A stretch of DNA of 64,000 bases, taken from contig CAKPHC010000004.1 of the NCBI GenBank assembly GCA_934155645.1, positions 62,001-126,000 on the forward strand, read 5' to 3'. The translations under genes and the position numbers were made by a program. This DNA is from an uncultured Bacilli bacterium (GTDB lineage Bacteria; Bacillota_I; Bacilli_A; RF39; UBA660). The notes under the pieces are model-generated. The model saw only the letters and a list, made by a program, of their open reading frames with translations, ran no database searches and was not told the DNA's origin. Below are positions 51,257-61,130 of the stretch, piece by piece. How positions within the stretch are numbered: the stretch's first letter is position 1; each line of letters begins with the position of its first letter.

Positions 51257-51307
51257 CTATTCAAATACGTCTATTTTTGATATAATATATTGGTATTGGA
51301 GGTAATT

Positions 51308-51604
51308 ATGACTGATAGATTAACAAAAGAAGAAGTATTACACGTAGCTCACTTAGCACGTATTGCAGTAAGTGAAGAAGAAATAGAAAAGTATCAAGTA
51401 GAATTAAAAAGAATATTAGATGCGGTTGATAAGATAAAAGAAGTAAATGATTATGATGAAGAATTACTAATCGCACCACATGACCATGACGCTAATTTAA
51501 GAGAAGACGTTAAAGGTGAAATGTTAACAAATGATGAAATAATGAAAAATGTACCTAAACATAATGGTAATTTTGTGGAAGTTCCGGTGATGTTAAATGA
51601 GTAA
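51308..51604 (+). CDS. gatC: Aspartyl/glutamyl-tRNA amidotransferase subunit C
   Basis: A 98-aa GatC, which stabilises GatA in the complex that converts Glu-tRNA(Gln) or Asp-tRNA(Asn) to the amide form. Motifs: VLHVAHLARIAVSEEEIE, the Asp-rich middle, and LREDVKGEMLTNDEIMKNVP. ATG 51308 is chosen for the GGAGG upstream. It overlaps gatA by 8 bases in the gatCAB operon, whose -10 TATAAT is at 51281-51286. Confidence 0.95.
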   Translation: MTDRLTKEEVLHVAHLARIAVSEEEIEKYQVELKRILDAVDKIKEVNDYDEELLIAPHDHDANLREDVKGEMLTNDEIMKNVPKHNGNFVEVPVMLNE

Positions 51605-53048
51605 GTATCTAGATTTAAGTATTAGTGAAATAAATACACTATTAAAAGCAAAAAAAATTAAACCAATCGATTTAGTTAATGAGTGTTTTGATAGAATAGA
51701 ACAAAATAAAGATTTAAATGCTTTTATAACTTTAAATAAAGAAGAAGCAATAAAGAAAGCTAAAGAATTAGAAAATGTTCCAGTTGATAATATCTTATTT
51801 GGAATCCCTATAGCTGTTAAAGATAATATTGTAACTAAAGATTTAAAAACTACTTGTGCATCACATATATTAGAGAACTTTATTCCTATATACGATGCCA
51901 CTGTAGTAGAAAAAATAAACTCTAAAAATATGATTATCATTGGTAAATGTAACATGGATGAATTTGCAATGGGTTCAACTAGTAGAACAAGTTATTTTGG
52001 AGCACCTAAAAATCCTTGGGATAAAACTAGAATATCTGGAGGATCTTCTGGAGGAAGTGCAGTATCAGTTGCAAGTCATTTAGTACCTTTATCACTTGGT
52101 ACAGATACAGGGGGGTCTATTAGACAACCAGCAAGTTACTGTGGATTAGTAGGGATGAAGCCAACTTATGGTAGAGTATCTCGTTATGGATTAGTTGCTT
52201 TTGCTTCCAGTCTTGACCAAATTGGTCCAATGAGTAGAAATGTTTATGAAAATGCTCTATTACTTAATGTTATAAGTGGTAGTGATGATAAAGATTTAAC
52301 TTCTTCTAATAGAGAAGTAGAAGACTATACAAGATTAATTGGTAAAGATATAGCTGGTATGAAAATAGCTGTTCCTAATTACTTTATGAGTGAAGTAGTA
52401 TCATCTGAAGTAAAACAAAAAATAGAAGAAATAATTGATAAATTAAAAGAGTGGGGCGCAACCGTTGAATACATTGACATTGATTATATTGAAAATGCTG
52501 TTAACCTATATCAAATAATTGCTATGGGTGAAGCAAGTAGTAATCTAGCAAGATTCGATGGTATTCGTTATGGATACTCTTGTGAAAATCCTAAAAATGT
52601 TGAAGATTTATATAAAAGAACTAGACAAGAAGGTTTTGGAGACGAAGTAAAAAGAAGAATAATGGTTGGGTCATACCTATTAAGTGGAGAAAACGCTACT
52701 ATTTATTACAACAAAGCTCTACAAATAAGAGATGACATAAGAAAAAGCTTTAAAGAAGCATTTAAAAAATATGATTTAATTATCGGACCTACAGCAACTA
52801 CTGTCGCATATAAATTAACCGATAACTTAGATGACCCACTTCAAAACTATTTAGACGACGTTTTAGTAATTCCAGTTAATATGGCAGGACTTCCTGGTAT
52901 GAACGTACCTGTTGGATTTAATAAAGATAATATGCCTATAGGATTACATATAATAGGTGACAGTTTTGAAGAAGCTAAAATGTATCAATTAGCAGCTTTC
53001 ATTGAGAAAAAATTAAATTTAGATTTAAATGCAAAAGAGGTGAAATAA
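51597..53048 (+). CDS. gatA: Aspartyl/glutamyl-tRNA amidotransferase subunit A
   Basis: The glutaminase (amidase-signature) subunit, 483 aa. The Lys-Ser-Ser triad is visible: Lys in GIPIAVKDNI, and the Gly/Ser-rich RISGGSSGGSAVSVASHLVP and LGTDTGGSIRQPASYCG blocks. MKPTYGRVSRYGLVAFASS follows as usual. It frees ammonia from glutamine and channels it to GatB. Length is standard. Confidence 0.97.
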   Translation: MSKYLDLSISEINTLLKAKKIKPIDLVNECFDRIEQNKDLNAFITLNKEEAIKKAKELENVPVDNILFGIPIAVKDNIVTKDLKTTCASHILENFIPIYDATVVEKINSKNMIIIGKCNMDEFAMGSTSRTSYFGAPKNPWDKTRISGGSSGGSAVSVASHLVPLSLGTDTGGSIRQPASYCGLVGMKPTYGRVSRYGLVAFASSLDQIGPMSRNVYENALLLNVISGSDDKDLTSSNREVEDYTRLIGKDIAGMKIAVPNYFMSEVVSSEVKQKIEEIIDKLKEWGATVEYIDIDYIENAVNLYQIIAMGEASSNLARFDGIRYGYSCENPKNVEDLYKRTRQEGFGDEVKRRIMVGSYLLSGENATIYYNKALQIRDDIRKSFKEAFKKYDLIIGPTATTVAYKLTDNLDDPLQNYLDDVLVIPVNMAGLPGMNVPVGFNKDNMPIGLHIIGDSFEEAKMYQLAAFIEKKLNLDLNAKEVK

Positions 53049-54463
53049 TGAGTAATTATAAACCAACTGTAGGAATAGAAGTTCATGCAGAATTAAAAAC
53101 AGCAACTAAAATATTTTCTGATTCAGTAAATGGATATGCTAATATAGCAAACACTAACGTTAATGTAGTAGACTTAGGATACCCTGGTGTTCTTCCTACA
53201 TTAAACAAAGAAGTAGTTAACAAAGCTTTAACTGCTGCACTTATTCTTAATTGCAAAATAAATAAAAAAATGCACTTTGATAGAAAAAATTACTTTTATC
53301 CAGACTTACCTAAAGGTTATCAGATAACTCAAGCAAGAACTCCTATTGGAGTAGATGGATATGTTGAAATAGAAGTAGATGGAAAACCTAAAAAAATAGG
53401 TATCCATGATATTCATATAGAAGAAGATACTTGTAAGAGCATTCACTATAATAATAGCTCATTATTAGACTTCAATAGAGCAGGAGTACCTTTAGTAGAA
53501 ATAGTTACTAAACCAGATATTTCTAGCAGTAAAGAAGCAATTCTTTATCTAGAAAAATTAAGAGAATTGCTTTTATATGCTGATGTTTCTGACTGTAAAA
53601 TAGAGGAAGGAAGCATGAGATGTGATGTTAACGTATCTATCAGTAAAACAGAAGAATTAGGTACTAAAATAGAAGTTAAAAACATTGGTTCTATTACTAA
53701 TGTAGGTATTGCAGTAGAAAGTGAAATTAAACGTCAAGAAGAATTGCTTAATGAAGGTGAAACATTACACGAAGAAACTAGACGTTTTGATGACAAAACA
53801 AATTCTACTATTCTGATGAGAGTTAAAGAAACAGGCAATGACTATCGTTATTTTCCCGAAGCCGATATTCCTTTCGTAACATTATCTGATGAACATATAG
53901 ATGAAATAAAGAAAAAAATTCCTATGTTAGCAGACGAAAGAAGAAAAATATATCTAGAAAATGGTATAAGCCTAATTAATGCTAATAAAATTATTCAAAA
54001 TAGAGAAGTATCTGAGTACTTAAATAAATACTTAGATAAAAACATTAACTTAGTTATTGCAAGTAACCTATTACTAGGTGATATTGCCGCATATTTAAAT
54101 AAAAACAATAAAACTATGAAAGACACTTGCTTTAGTGATGAAAAATTCATAAAAGTAGTAAATATGCTTAATAACGGTGATATGAGTAGCAAAATATTTA
54201 AAGAAATATTAAACGACTTATTTGAGACAAATGACGAAGTTGAAACTTTATTTGAAAAACATGGAATTAGTAAATTAAGTGATGATGACTTAAGAGCAAT
54301 TATTAAGAATATAATAGATAATAATAGTGAAAATGTCCTAGAATACAAAAATGGTAATGAACGTTTACTAAAATATTTTGTAGGACAAGTAATGAAAGAA
54401 ACTAAAGGAAGTGCTAATCCAGAATTAGTTAATACTCTATTATTAGAAGAATTGTCCAAATAA
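53048..54463 (+). CDS. gatB: Aspartyl/glutamyl-tRNA amidotransferase subunit B
   Basis: The kinase/transamidase and tRNA-binding subunit, 471 aa. It begins YKPTVGIEVHAELKT, has DLGYPGVLPTLN, FDRKNYFYPDLPKGYQITQ, ILEEDTCKS-like HIHIEEDTCKS and RAGVPLVEIVTKPD, plus the C-terminal YqeY-like tail domain. Its ATG shares a base with the gatA stop. With gatC and gatA it forms a complete operon, implying that Gln-tRNA or Asn-tRNA is made indirectly. Confidence 0.97.
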   Translation: MSNYKPTVGIEVHAELKTATKIFSDSVNGYANIANTNVNVVDLGYPGVLPTLNKEVVNKALTAALILNCKINKKMHFDRKNYFYPDLPKGYQITQARTPIGVDGYVEIEVDGKPKKIGIHDIHIEEDTCKSIHYNNSSLLDFNRAGVPLVEIVTKPDISSSKEAILYLEKLRELLLYADVSDCKIEEGSMRCDVNVSISKTEELGTKIEVKNIGSITNVGIAVESEIKRQEELLNEGETLHEETRRFDDKTNSTILMRVKETGNDYRYFPEADIPFVTLSDEHIDEIKKKIPMLADERRKIYLENGISLINANKIIQNREVSEYLNKYLDKNINLVIASNLLLGDIAAYLNKNNKTMKDTCFSDEKFIKVVNMLNNGDMSSKIFKEILNDLFETNDEVETLFEKHGISKLSDDDLRAIIKNIIDNNSENVLEYKNGNERLLKYFVGQVMKETKGSANPELVNTLLLEELSK

Positions 54464-54517
54464 TTATATAAATTGATAAAACAAAAATACTGGTGTATAA
54501 TTGATATGGAGGTATTT

Positions 54518-54997
54518 ATGAATTATATAAAAAAGAATAAGCTAACAACATTAATAATAGTAATATTTGTAGTAGTTGTTTTTATTGGGGCTTACTTATA
54601 TAATCTACTATTCACAAGTGGAAGACGTGAAGCTTATGGAAATAGATTAGATGGTATAGAACAAGTAGAAATTACTGATACTCAATATAAAGAAATTAAA
54701 AACAAAATACAAGAAAATGAAAATGTTACCAAAGTAACTACTGATTTAAAAGGAAAAGTAGTAAATATTATTATTACTGTTAAAGATGAAGTTACTAAAG
54801 ATAGTGCGAAAGCTATAGGAGCAACTGCATTAGAATCTTTTGATGCTGACCAATTGAAATTCTACGATATTCAAATCTTTGTAAAAAAAGATAACGAGGC
54901 ATTAAATGATTTTCCTATTATTGGATACAAACAAAATGGTAGAGATGGACTTACATGGACAAAAGATAGACAGGTGACTGAAAATGAAGATAAATAA
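54518..54997 (+). CDS. Membrane-anchored hypothetical protein (159 aa)
   Basis: ATG 54518 has GGAGG upstream; the earlier in-frame start does not. One N-terminal helix (LTTLIIVIFVVVVFIGAYLYNLL, 9-31) is followed by an extracytoplasmic domain with VTTDLKGKVVNIIITVKDEVTKDSAKAIG. No family recognised. Its end overlaps the start of the GGDEF sensor gene by 14 bases, so the two are probably co-expressed and may interact at the membrane. Confidence 0.65.
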   Translation: MNYIKKNKLTTLIIVIFVVVVFIGAYLYNLLFTSGRREAYGNRLDGIEQVEITDTQYKEIKNKIQENENVTKVTTDLKGKVVNIIITVKDEVTKDSAKAIGATALESFDADQLKFYDIQIFVKKDNEALNDFPIIGYKQNGRDGLTWTKDRQVTENEDK

Positions 54998-57020
54998 AAA
55001 ATTAATAATTTTAGTACCAATTATAATTGCTATAGTAGTATTCTTATCTCTTTACTTTTATTATAATAAGGAAGACATAAACTCTCTTACCGTAAATGAT
55101 AGAAAATGGATAGAATCTAATGTATCAACAATTTATGATTTTGAGTTAGTTAGTAACTATCCTATATATGGTGAAAATGGTATTTTCTATGAATTTGTAG
55201 ATGACTTATCTAAAGATACAGGCCTTGAATTTAATGAAGTTCCTTATCTAAAAACTAGTAAACCACAAGGAACTGGATTACGTTTTAGAGTTTTAAAAAA
55301 CGATGAACAATTAACAGATAAAGATTTATTCTTAGGTGATGATGTATACATTACTATTAGTAAAACTAATCTAAAAATTAACAGAGTAACTGATTTTAAA
55401 GATATGACAATAGGAGTATTTACAAGTGATGTTGGTGAGATTAGTTATTACTTAAAAACAGGAACTAATATAACATATAAACCTTATGATGCAATTGAAA
55501 AAATGACTGCAGCTTTAGACGAAGGAACAATTGAATGCATGATTATTCCTAATCTTATGTATTTAGATAAAACTATTGCTAATGATGAATATTTCATAAA
55601 TTACACTTTAACAGAAATGAATAATAAACTAGTACTAACACTAAGTGATAGCAACGAACGTTTAAATGAAATCATTAAAAAGTACTATGACAATTGGAAA
55701 AATAAAAAATATGTTAATTATTATAACGAAAATTTATTAAACTATTATATTTCTAATAATAACATTAATGATATGACAAAAGCAGATTTATTATCTAGAA
55801 ATTACGTATACGGATATGTAGAAAACGCACCATATGAAGCAACTGTTGATGGTAAATTAGTTGGTATTAGTGGTGAATACATTAATAGAATAGAACGTTT
55901 AACAGGAATAGATTTTACTTTTAAAAAATATAAAACTGTTACAGACTTAAAAAAAGCTATAGATAATGGCGATGTAGATATTTATTTCAATTATTATAAT
56001 TATGAAAGGTCTAATTATAAGGCAACTACTTCGACATTTATAGAAGAATATGTAGTATTAGCTAAAACAAAAAATGCTTACGTTATCAACTCTTTTGAAG
56101 CTTTAAAAGGTGTTAAAACAAGTATTATAAACAACAATGCTTTATACGATTACTTTAGAGATAATAGTAAAGCTAATCTAACTCCATATGACACATTAGA
56201 TAAAATGTTATCTAAAGCAACAGATGGAGTACTAGTTGTAGATAAAGAAGTTTATACAATTAATAGAAATAGTAAGTTCAAAGATTATGAAGTTTTATAT
56301 AACGGAATTATGACAAATGATTATAACTATATGGTTAAAGACAGCAACATGGCATTTTATAATTTATTTAACTATATAATTAATACTAATTCATATTACC
56401 GTTATCGTAATAGTGGAATTAATAATTTAAATCCATCTATTGTTGATAGAACTACATTTGAACAATTATATGTAATAATTCTAGCAATTATATTTGTACC
56501 ACTTATTATTTTAACTATTATGTATGTAATGCTTAAGAAAAGAAGTAAAGTAACTGCTGTTAGAAAAGAAGAACGTAAGAAATATACTGATATGCTTACT
56601 TCATTAAAAAACAGAAACTATTTAAATTTAAACATGAAAGCATGGAATGAAACTAATAAATATCCACAAGCTATAGTTATGATAGATTTAAATAATGTTA
56701 AATATGTTAATGACAATTATGGTCACGAAGCAGGCGATAAGTTAATTGTTAAAGCAGCAGGTATTTTGGTAAATACTCAATTAGAAAATAGTGAGATAAT
56801 AAGAACTGATGGTAATGAATTCTTAATTTATCTAATTGGTTACAGTGAACAACAAGTATCAACTTATACTAATAAATTAACTAAAGAATTTAAAAACTTA
56901 CCATATGGATTTGGTGCCGCTTTAGGTTACAGTATGATTATGGATGAAATTAAAACAATTGATGACGCAATAAATGAAGCAACACTAGAAATGAGAACTA
57001 ATAAAGAAGATTATAAATAA
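54984..57020 (+). CDS. Membrane sensor with solute-binding-type domains and a variant GGDEF domain
   Basis: A 678-aa protein: N-terminal membrane helix (5-27), two extracytoplasmic segments resembling type 3 solute-binding domains (about 40-250 and 260-480; both with DMTIGVFTSD-like and ALKGVKTSI lobes), a second helix (about 503-525), and a C-terminal GGDEF domain. The latter has MLTSLKNRNYLN and VMIDLNNVKYVNDNYGHEAGDKLI, but the signature reads RTDGNEF (Asp609 onward) instead of RYGGDEF. Intact GGDEF domains make cyclic di-GMP; this variant may be active with altered properties or be a receptor. No EAL or PilZ partner is visible. Confidence 0.8.
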   Translation: MKINKKLIILVPIIIAIVVFLSLYFYYNKEDINSLTVNDRKWIESNVSTIYDFELVSNYPIYGENGIFYEFVDDLSKDTGLEFNEVPYLKTSKPQGTGLRFRVLKNDEQLTDKDLFLGDDVYITISKTNLKINRVTDFKDMTIGVFTSDVGEISYYLKTGTNITYKPYDAIEKMTAALDEGTIECMIIPNLMYLDKTIANDEYFINYTLTEMNNKLVLTLSDSNERLNEIIKKYYDNWKNKKYVNYYNENLLNYYISNNNINDMTKADLLSRNYVYGYVENAPYEATVDGKLVGISGEYINRIERLTGIDFTFKKYKTVTDLKKAIDNGDVDIYFNYYNYERSNYKATTSTFIEEYVVLAKTKNAYVINSFEALKGVKTSIINNNALYDYFRDNSKANLTPYDTLDKMLSKATDGVLVVDKEVYTINRNSKFKDYEVLYNGIMTNDYNYMVKDSNMAFYNLFNYIINTNSYYRYRNSGINNLNPSIVDRTTFEQLYVIILAIIFVPLIILTIMYVMLKKRSKVTAVRKEERKKYTDMLTSLKNRNYLNLNMKAWNETNKYPQAIVMIDLNNVKYVNDNYGHEAGDKLIVKAAGILVNTQLENSEIIRTDGNEFLIYLIGYSEQQVSTYTNKLTKEFKNLPYGFGAALGYSMIMDEIKTIDDAINEATLEMRTNKEDYK

Positions 57021-57033
57021 TAAGGAAGATAAT

Positions 57034-57849
57034 ATGAAAAGAAGGATTGAAGTTCTATATAATAGGTTAATTAAAAATATAAGAAAACCAGAAATGTTAA
57101 TCCTACCGGGTCAACTATCTTTCTTTTTTCTTGTAACAATAGTCCCTTTAGCAGCACTTTTTATAAGTATTTTCTCGAGATTTCATATTTCCACTAAATT
57201 TATAGGAGACTTAATAATAAATAACGTACCAGAAGCAATGATTAATATGGTTACTACTTTAGCTAGTAGTGCTAAGGCTAATACAAATACAATAATATTA
57301 TTTGTGTCAGCTCTTATTCTTGCTTCTAATGGGACAAACTCTATGATTATTGCATCAAATAAAATATACAATGTTAAAGATAAATTCTTTCTTACTAGAA
57401 GATTAAAATCAATAGTAATGATGCTTGTCTTGATATGTCTATTATTATTTATATTTATTGTACCAGTATGTGGTGATATGATTGTAAACTTAATTCAAAG
57501 TGTAACTAGTACAACATTTGGTAATATTATAAGATTTAGTTATACATGTCTTAAATATCCAATATCATTTTTACTAGTATTTGTATCAGTTAAATTACTT
57601 TATATTATGGCACCAGATATAACAATAAATCCAAAACATGTAAATTATGGAGCTATATTTACTAGTGCTAGTTGGGTAATTATTACAAGAGTTTATGCTA
57701 TATATGTTGCTAATTTTAGTAATTATAGCAACCTTTATGGTAGCCTATCAAATATATTAGTACTTATGTGGTGGATATATATACTAGCATACATATTTGT
57801 ATTAGGTATGGGTCTTAACGTAACTAAATATCAATTAACTAATGAATAG
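57034..57849 (+). CDS. YihY/BrkB-family membrane protein
   Basis: A 271-aa protein with about six helices. It has PGQLSFFFLVTIVPLAALFISIFSRF near the N-terminus, the SNGTNSMIIASNKIYNVKDK segment, and the C-terminal FSNYSNLYGSLSNILVLMWWIYILAYIFVLGMGLN, typical of the YihY/BrkB family. Function is not established; an old RNase BN name for this family has been withdrawn. It follows the GGDEF gene by 13 bases, so it belongs to the same transcript, closed by a terminator. Confidence 0.88.
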   Translation: MKRRIEVLYNRLIKNIRKPEMLILPGQLSFFFLVTIVPLAALFISIFSRFHISTKFIGDLIINNVPEAMINMVTTLASSAKANTNTIILFVSALILASNGTNSMIIASNKIYNVKDKFFLTRRLKSIVMMLVLICLLLFIFIVPVCGDMIVNLIQSVTSTTFGNIIRFSYTCLKYPISFLLVFVSVKLLYIMAPDITINPKHVNYGAIFTSASWVIITRVYAIYVANFSNYSNLYGSLSNILVLMWWIYILAYIFVLGMGLNVTKYQLTNE

Positions 57850-57869
57850 TTTATCTATTCATTTTTTTT
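57842..57869 (+). terminator. Rho-independent terminator
   Basis: 8-bp stem ATGAATAG / CTATTCAT with a TTTAT loop, then T7. It overlaps the stop of the YihY-family gene. Confidence 0.85.
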
Positions 57870-57925
57870 GTTGCCATTTGACCAAATGCCCATTATAATA
57901 AATAAATTATCAGGGGGAATACTTT

Positions 57926-58900
57926 ATGCTAACAGAACAAGATAAAAAAATATTAACAGAAATAAAAAATATTACAGAAGAAATAAAAAAAGTTTATACA
58001 CGACTATTCTATATTGAAACTACTAATGAAGGACTTGATAAAACTGAATGTATCAAACAATTAAGAAAATTAAAAGAACAAGAAAATGATTTGTATGATG
58101 AATTAGAAATAGATACTAATAAAGCAAGTACTATTACATATTATTTAACTGGTGAAAGCGCATCTTCAAAAATGTCAGAAGATAATATTTTTAATGCTAT
58201 ATATGCAGATGATTTTGATAGATTAGTAACAAGTAGAATAATAAATAAAATTTGTTTACTTGCAGTAAGCGATGATGACTATTTAATGGAACATTTAGAA
58301 ATGACATATGAATACGATGATGAAGATGAAGACGGTTTAGAAAGTGACATAGCAATTACTAGATTAAATGAATCGCTAGACAATGACTTTGAAAGATTAT
58401 TTTTAGTTCTAAATGAAGAAAACATAAAAGCTAATCCGGAAAAAGATAAATACTCTAAAGTAAAATATGAATTACTTTTCTCTTCACCAAACTCTGAAGA
58501 TTATTTCTTAGATGTTGTAGAAAAAGATAAGGTATATATTTCATTTCATATGTATGGAGAAATGTATCGTATAATGGAACCCATAGTAGGGTACTTTCAA
58601 GTAGAAAAAGCAACTAATTGCTGTGCCAAAGCTATAAATGCAGTATTACATATAAATGATCCTGATGATGAAAACAGCATAATGTTATATACTTATATTA
58701 AAGCAAGTTTTACATTATTATCTTCTAATAAAGAGTCATATAATTTAAATATATATTCAATAAAAGAATCACTCAAAGGATTAGATATAGATAGTGAATA
58801 CAGTATGAGTGATACTATTAAAGAAATTAATAAATGCTTAGATAATAAAAAACTTCATCATGAAAAGTGCAAATACTTACATATAATAGAACCTAAATAA
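57926..58900 (+). CDS. Hypothetical protein (324 aa)
   Basis: RBS AGGGGGAA precedes ATG 57926. The N-terminal 65 residues form a coiled coil (ILTEIKNITEEIKKVYTRLF... QLRKLKEQENDLYDEL); the middle is very acidic (YEYDDEDEDGLESD); the C-terminal half is mixed alpha/beta with KVYISFHMYGEMYRIMEPIVGYF. No membrane helices and no family recognised. It is a single-gene unit with its own terminator, likely cytoplasmic. Confidence 0.6.
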   Translation: MLTEQDKKILTEIKNITEEIKKVYTRLFYIETTNEGLDKTECIKQLRKLKEQENDLYDELEIDTNKASTITYYLTGESASSKMSEDNIFNAIYADDFDRLVTSRIINKICLLAVSDDDYLMEHLEMTYEYDDEDEDGLESDIAITRLNESLDNDFERLFLVLNEENIKANPEKDKYSKVKYELLFSSPNSEDYFLDVVEKDKVYISFHMYGEMYRIMEPIVGYFQVEKATNCCAKAINAVLHINDPDDENSIMLYTYIKASFTLLSSNKESYNLNIYSIKESLKGLDIDSEYSMSDTIKEINKCLDNKKLHHEKCKYLHIIEPK

Positions 58901-58923
58901 TTACATTTTTGTAATTATTTTTA
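58896..58923 (+). terminator. Rho-independent terminator
   Basis: 9-bp stem AATAATTAC / GTAATTATT with an ATTTTT loop, followed by TTT. It overlaps the stop codon. Confidence 0.75.
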
Positions 58924-58978
58924 AATATTTGTAAAAAACATAATGAAGTGTTATAATGTAGTAAGCGAGGTTGGGTTT

Positions 58979-61087
58979 ATGAAAAAAAAGATTAAAAACA
59001 ATAAGCATAAGATAGATAAACATATAATAAAAGATAAAATAAATAAAGTGGTAACAAATCCTGGGAAATATATTTTAAAAGGCCTAAAAGCCACAAAGAA
59101 GGTTTTTTCAGAGAATAAAGTTTTCTGTGCTTTTGTATTTTTAAATGTCGTTAATGCTTTTTTACTTAGAATGCTTACTATGAATAATACTAGTAATTTT
59201 TTTGCATTTCAACCGCTTTTAGCTGATTTTGCATTTGTACTTATTGTAGGGTCATTCGGATTTTTATTTAAAAATAGAGGAAGATACATTTATTATTTAG
59301 TTGTAACTATAATACTAACAGCAATATGTATGATTAACTCATCATATTATACATTTTATACTTCATTTTCTTCTATATCACTAATATCAACTCTAAAATT
59401 TATAGGACAAGTAGGAGATGCGGTAGTTGATAACGTTATGAAACCTAAAGACTTTATTTACTTACTTAGTCCAATTATTATGATTCTTATATGTTTAAAA
59501 AAGCGTAAAGAAGACAAAATATTTAAAAATGATTATGTTGATAAACCAAAAGCTTTAAAAGTTTTAGCAGTAGGTGTTGGTTGTGTAATAGTATTTACAG
59601 CAACATTAACATCAACTGATATAGGGCGTTTAGTAAAACAATGGAATCGTGAATATATAGTTATGAAGTATGGTATTTATACATATCACTTAAATGACTT
59701 ATTCAAAAGTATTGAGCCTAAAATAACATCTTTATTCGGATATGATGAAGCAATGCGTACATTTAAAGAATACTTTGCTGAAGATAAAAATCATCCTTCT
59801 AACAAATATACAGGTATATACGAAGGTAAAAATATAATTGCAATTCACGCTGAAAGTATGCAAAACTTTGTTATTGGCTTAAAATTTAATGGTCAAGAAG
59901 TAACACCTAATTTAAATAAATTAGCAAATAGTGGATTATATTTTAATAATTTCTATTCACAAGTTAGTACAGGAACAAGTAGTGATAGTGAATTTACTTA
60001 CAGTACTTCATTAATGCCTGCAAATAGTGGTACAGCTTTTGGTAGTTATTATGATAGATATTATATAACTACTCAAAAAATGCTTAAAGAAAAAGGATAT
60101 TATACTTTCTCAATGCATGGAAATAATGCAGATTATTGGAATAGAAGAATTATGTATCAAGCAATTGGATATGACAAATTCTATGCTAAAACTGATTATG
60201 ATATAGATGAAGTTATTGGACTAGGTATTTCTGATAAATCCTTCTTCCGTCAATCAGCTGAAAAAATTAAAAAGATTAACGAAGAACATCAAAACTTCTA
60301 TGGAACTGTTATCATGTTAACAAACCATACACCTTTTGCTGAAGTAGATAAATATGGTGAATTTGACCTTGCCTTACACGAAACAGTTTACAACGAAGCA
60401 ACTGGAACTTATGAACAAGTTGATTATCCATACCTAGAAAATACTAAACTTGGTAGATATTTAAAGTCAGTTCATTATGCTGACAGTGCTTTAGGTGAAT
60501 TTATCAATGAATTAGACGAAGCAGGAGTATTAGAAAATACTGTTATAGTTTTATATGGTGACCATGATGCAAGATTACCTAAAGAAGATTACCAAAAAAT
60601 GTATAACTATGATAAAACAACAGATGGAATTCTTCCTGAAACTTCTGAAGGTTACATTAACTTTGATAGTTATCAATATGAATTAAATAGAAAAGTTCCA
60701 TTTATCATTTGGACAAAAGATGGTAAATATAAAGAAGTAAACTCTAACGTTATGGGAATGTATGACGTATCACCAACTCTTGGAAATATGTTTGGATTCA
60801 ATAATCCATACGCTTTAGGAAATGATATTTTTAACATTGGTGAAGATAATATAGTAGTATTCCCTACAGGAAACTGGGTAACTAACAAAGTATATTACAA
60901 TAGTCAAAAAAGTGCTTTCATGACTTTAAAAGATACAATTATTACAGATGAATATATTGAAGAGTGCAATGATTATGCAGATAGATTATTACGTGCTTCA
61001 AATGCTGTTATTGTATATGACTTAATCAAAAAAAGTAATGAAGAACAAGCAAACGAATCTCAAGTAATAGAAAATACATCAAAATAG
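58979..61087 (+). CDS. LTA synthase-family (LtaS-like) sulfatase-fold membrane enzyme
   Basis: A 702-aa enzyme that would polymerise glycerol phosphate from phosphatidylglycerol outside the membrane. After a basic ~50-residue N-terminus come about five helices (to ~220), then the extracellular sulfatase domain: IAIHAESMQNFVIG (metal Glu), QVSTGTSSDSEFTYSTSLMP with the likely nucleophile Thr333, HGNNADYWNRR, MLTNHTPF, and VLYGDHDARLP (metal Asp-His). ATG 58979 is used; the earlier in-frame start lies in the promoter region. TATAAT at 58953-58958 is the likely -10. Confidence 0.9.
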   Translation: MKKKIKNNKHKIDKHIIKDKINKVVTNPGKYILKGLKATKKVFSENKVFCAFVFLNVVNAFLLRMLTMNNTSNFFAFQPLLADFAFVLIVGSFGFLFKNRGRYIYYLVVTIILTAICMINSSYYTFYTSFSSISLISTLKFIGQVGDAVVDNVMKPKDFIYLLSPIIMILICLKKRKEDKIFKNDYVDKPKALKVLAVGVGCVIVFTATLTSTDIGRLVKQWNREYIVMKYGIYTYHLNDLFKSIEPKITSLFGYDEAMRTFKEYFAEDKNHPSNKYTGIYEGKNIIAIHAESMQNFVIGLKFNGQEVTPNLNKLANSGLYFNNFYSQVSTGTSSDSEFTYSTSLMPANSGTAFGSYYDRYYITTQKMLKEKGYYTFSMHGNNADYWNRRIMYQAIGYDKFYAKTDYDIDEVIGLGISDKSFFRQSAEKIKKINEEHQNFYGTVIMLTNHTPFAEVDKYGEFDLALHETVYNEATGTYEQVDYPYLENTKLGRYLKSVHYADSALGEFINELDEAGVLENTVIVLYGDHDARLPKEDYQKMYNYDKTTDGILPETSEGYINFDSYQYELNRKVPFIIWTKDGKYKEVNSNVMGMYDVSPTLGNMFGFNNPYALGNDIFNIGEDNIVVFPTGNWVTNKVYYNSQKSAFMTLKDTIITDEYIEECNDYADRLLRASNAVIVYDLIKKSNEEQANESQVIENTSK

Positions 61088-61110
61088 GTAGCAAATACCT
61101 ATTTTTTGAT
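61082..61110 (+). terminator. Rho-independent terminator after the LtaS-like gene
   Basis: 9-bp stem AAATAGGTA / TACCTATTT with a GCAAA loop and T-run. Confidence 0.85.
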
Positions 61111-61130
61111 AATAGAAAGAGGAAAAAATC

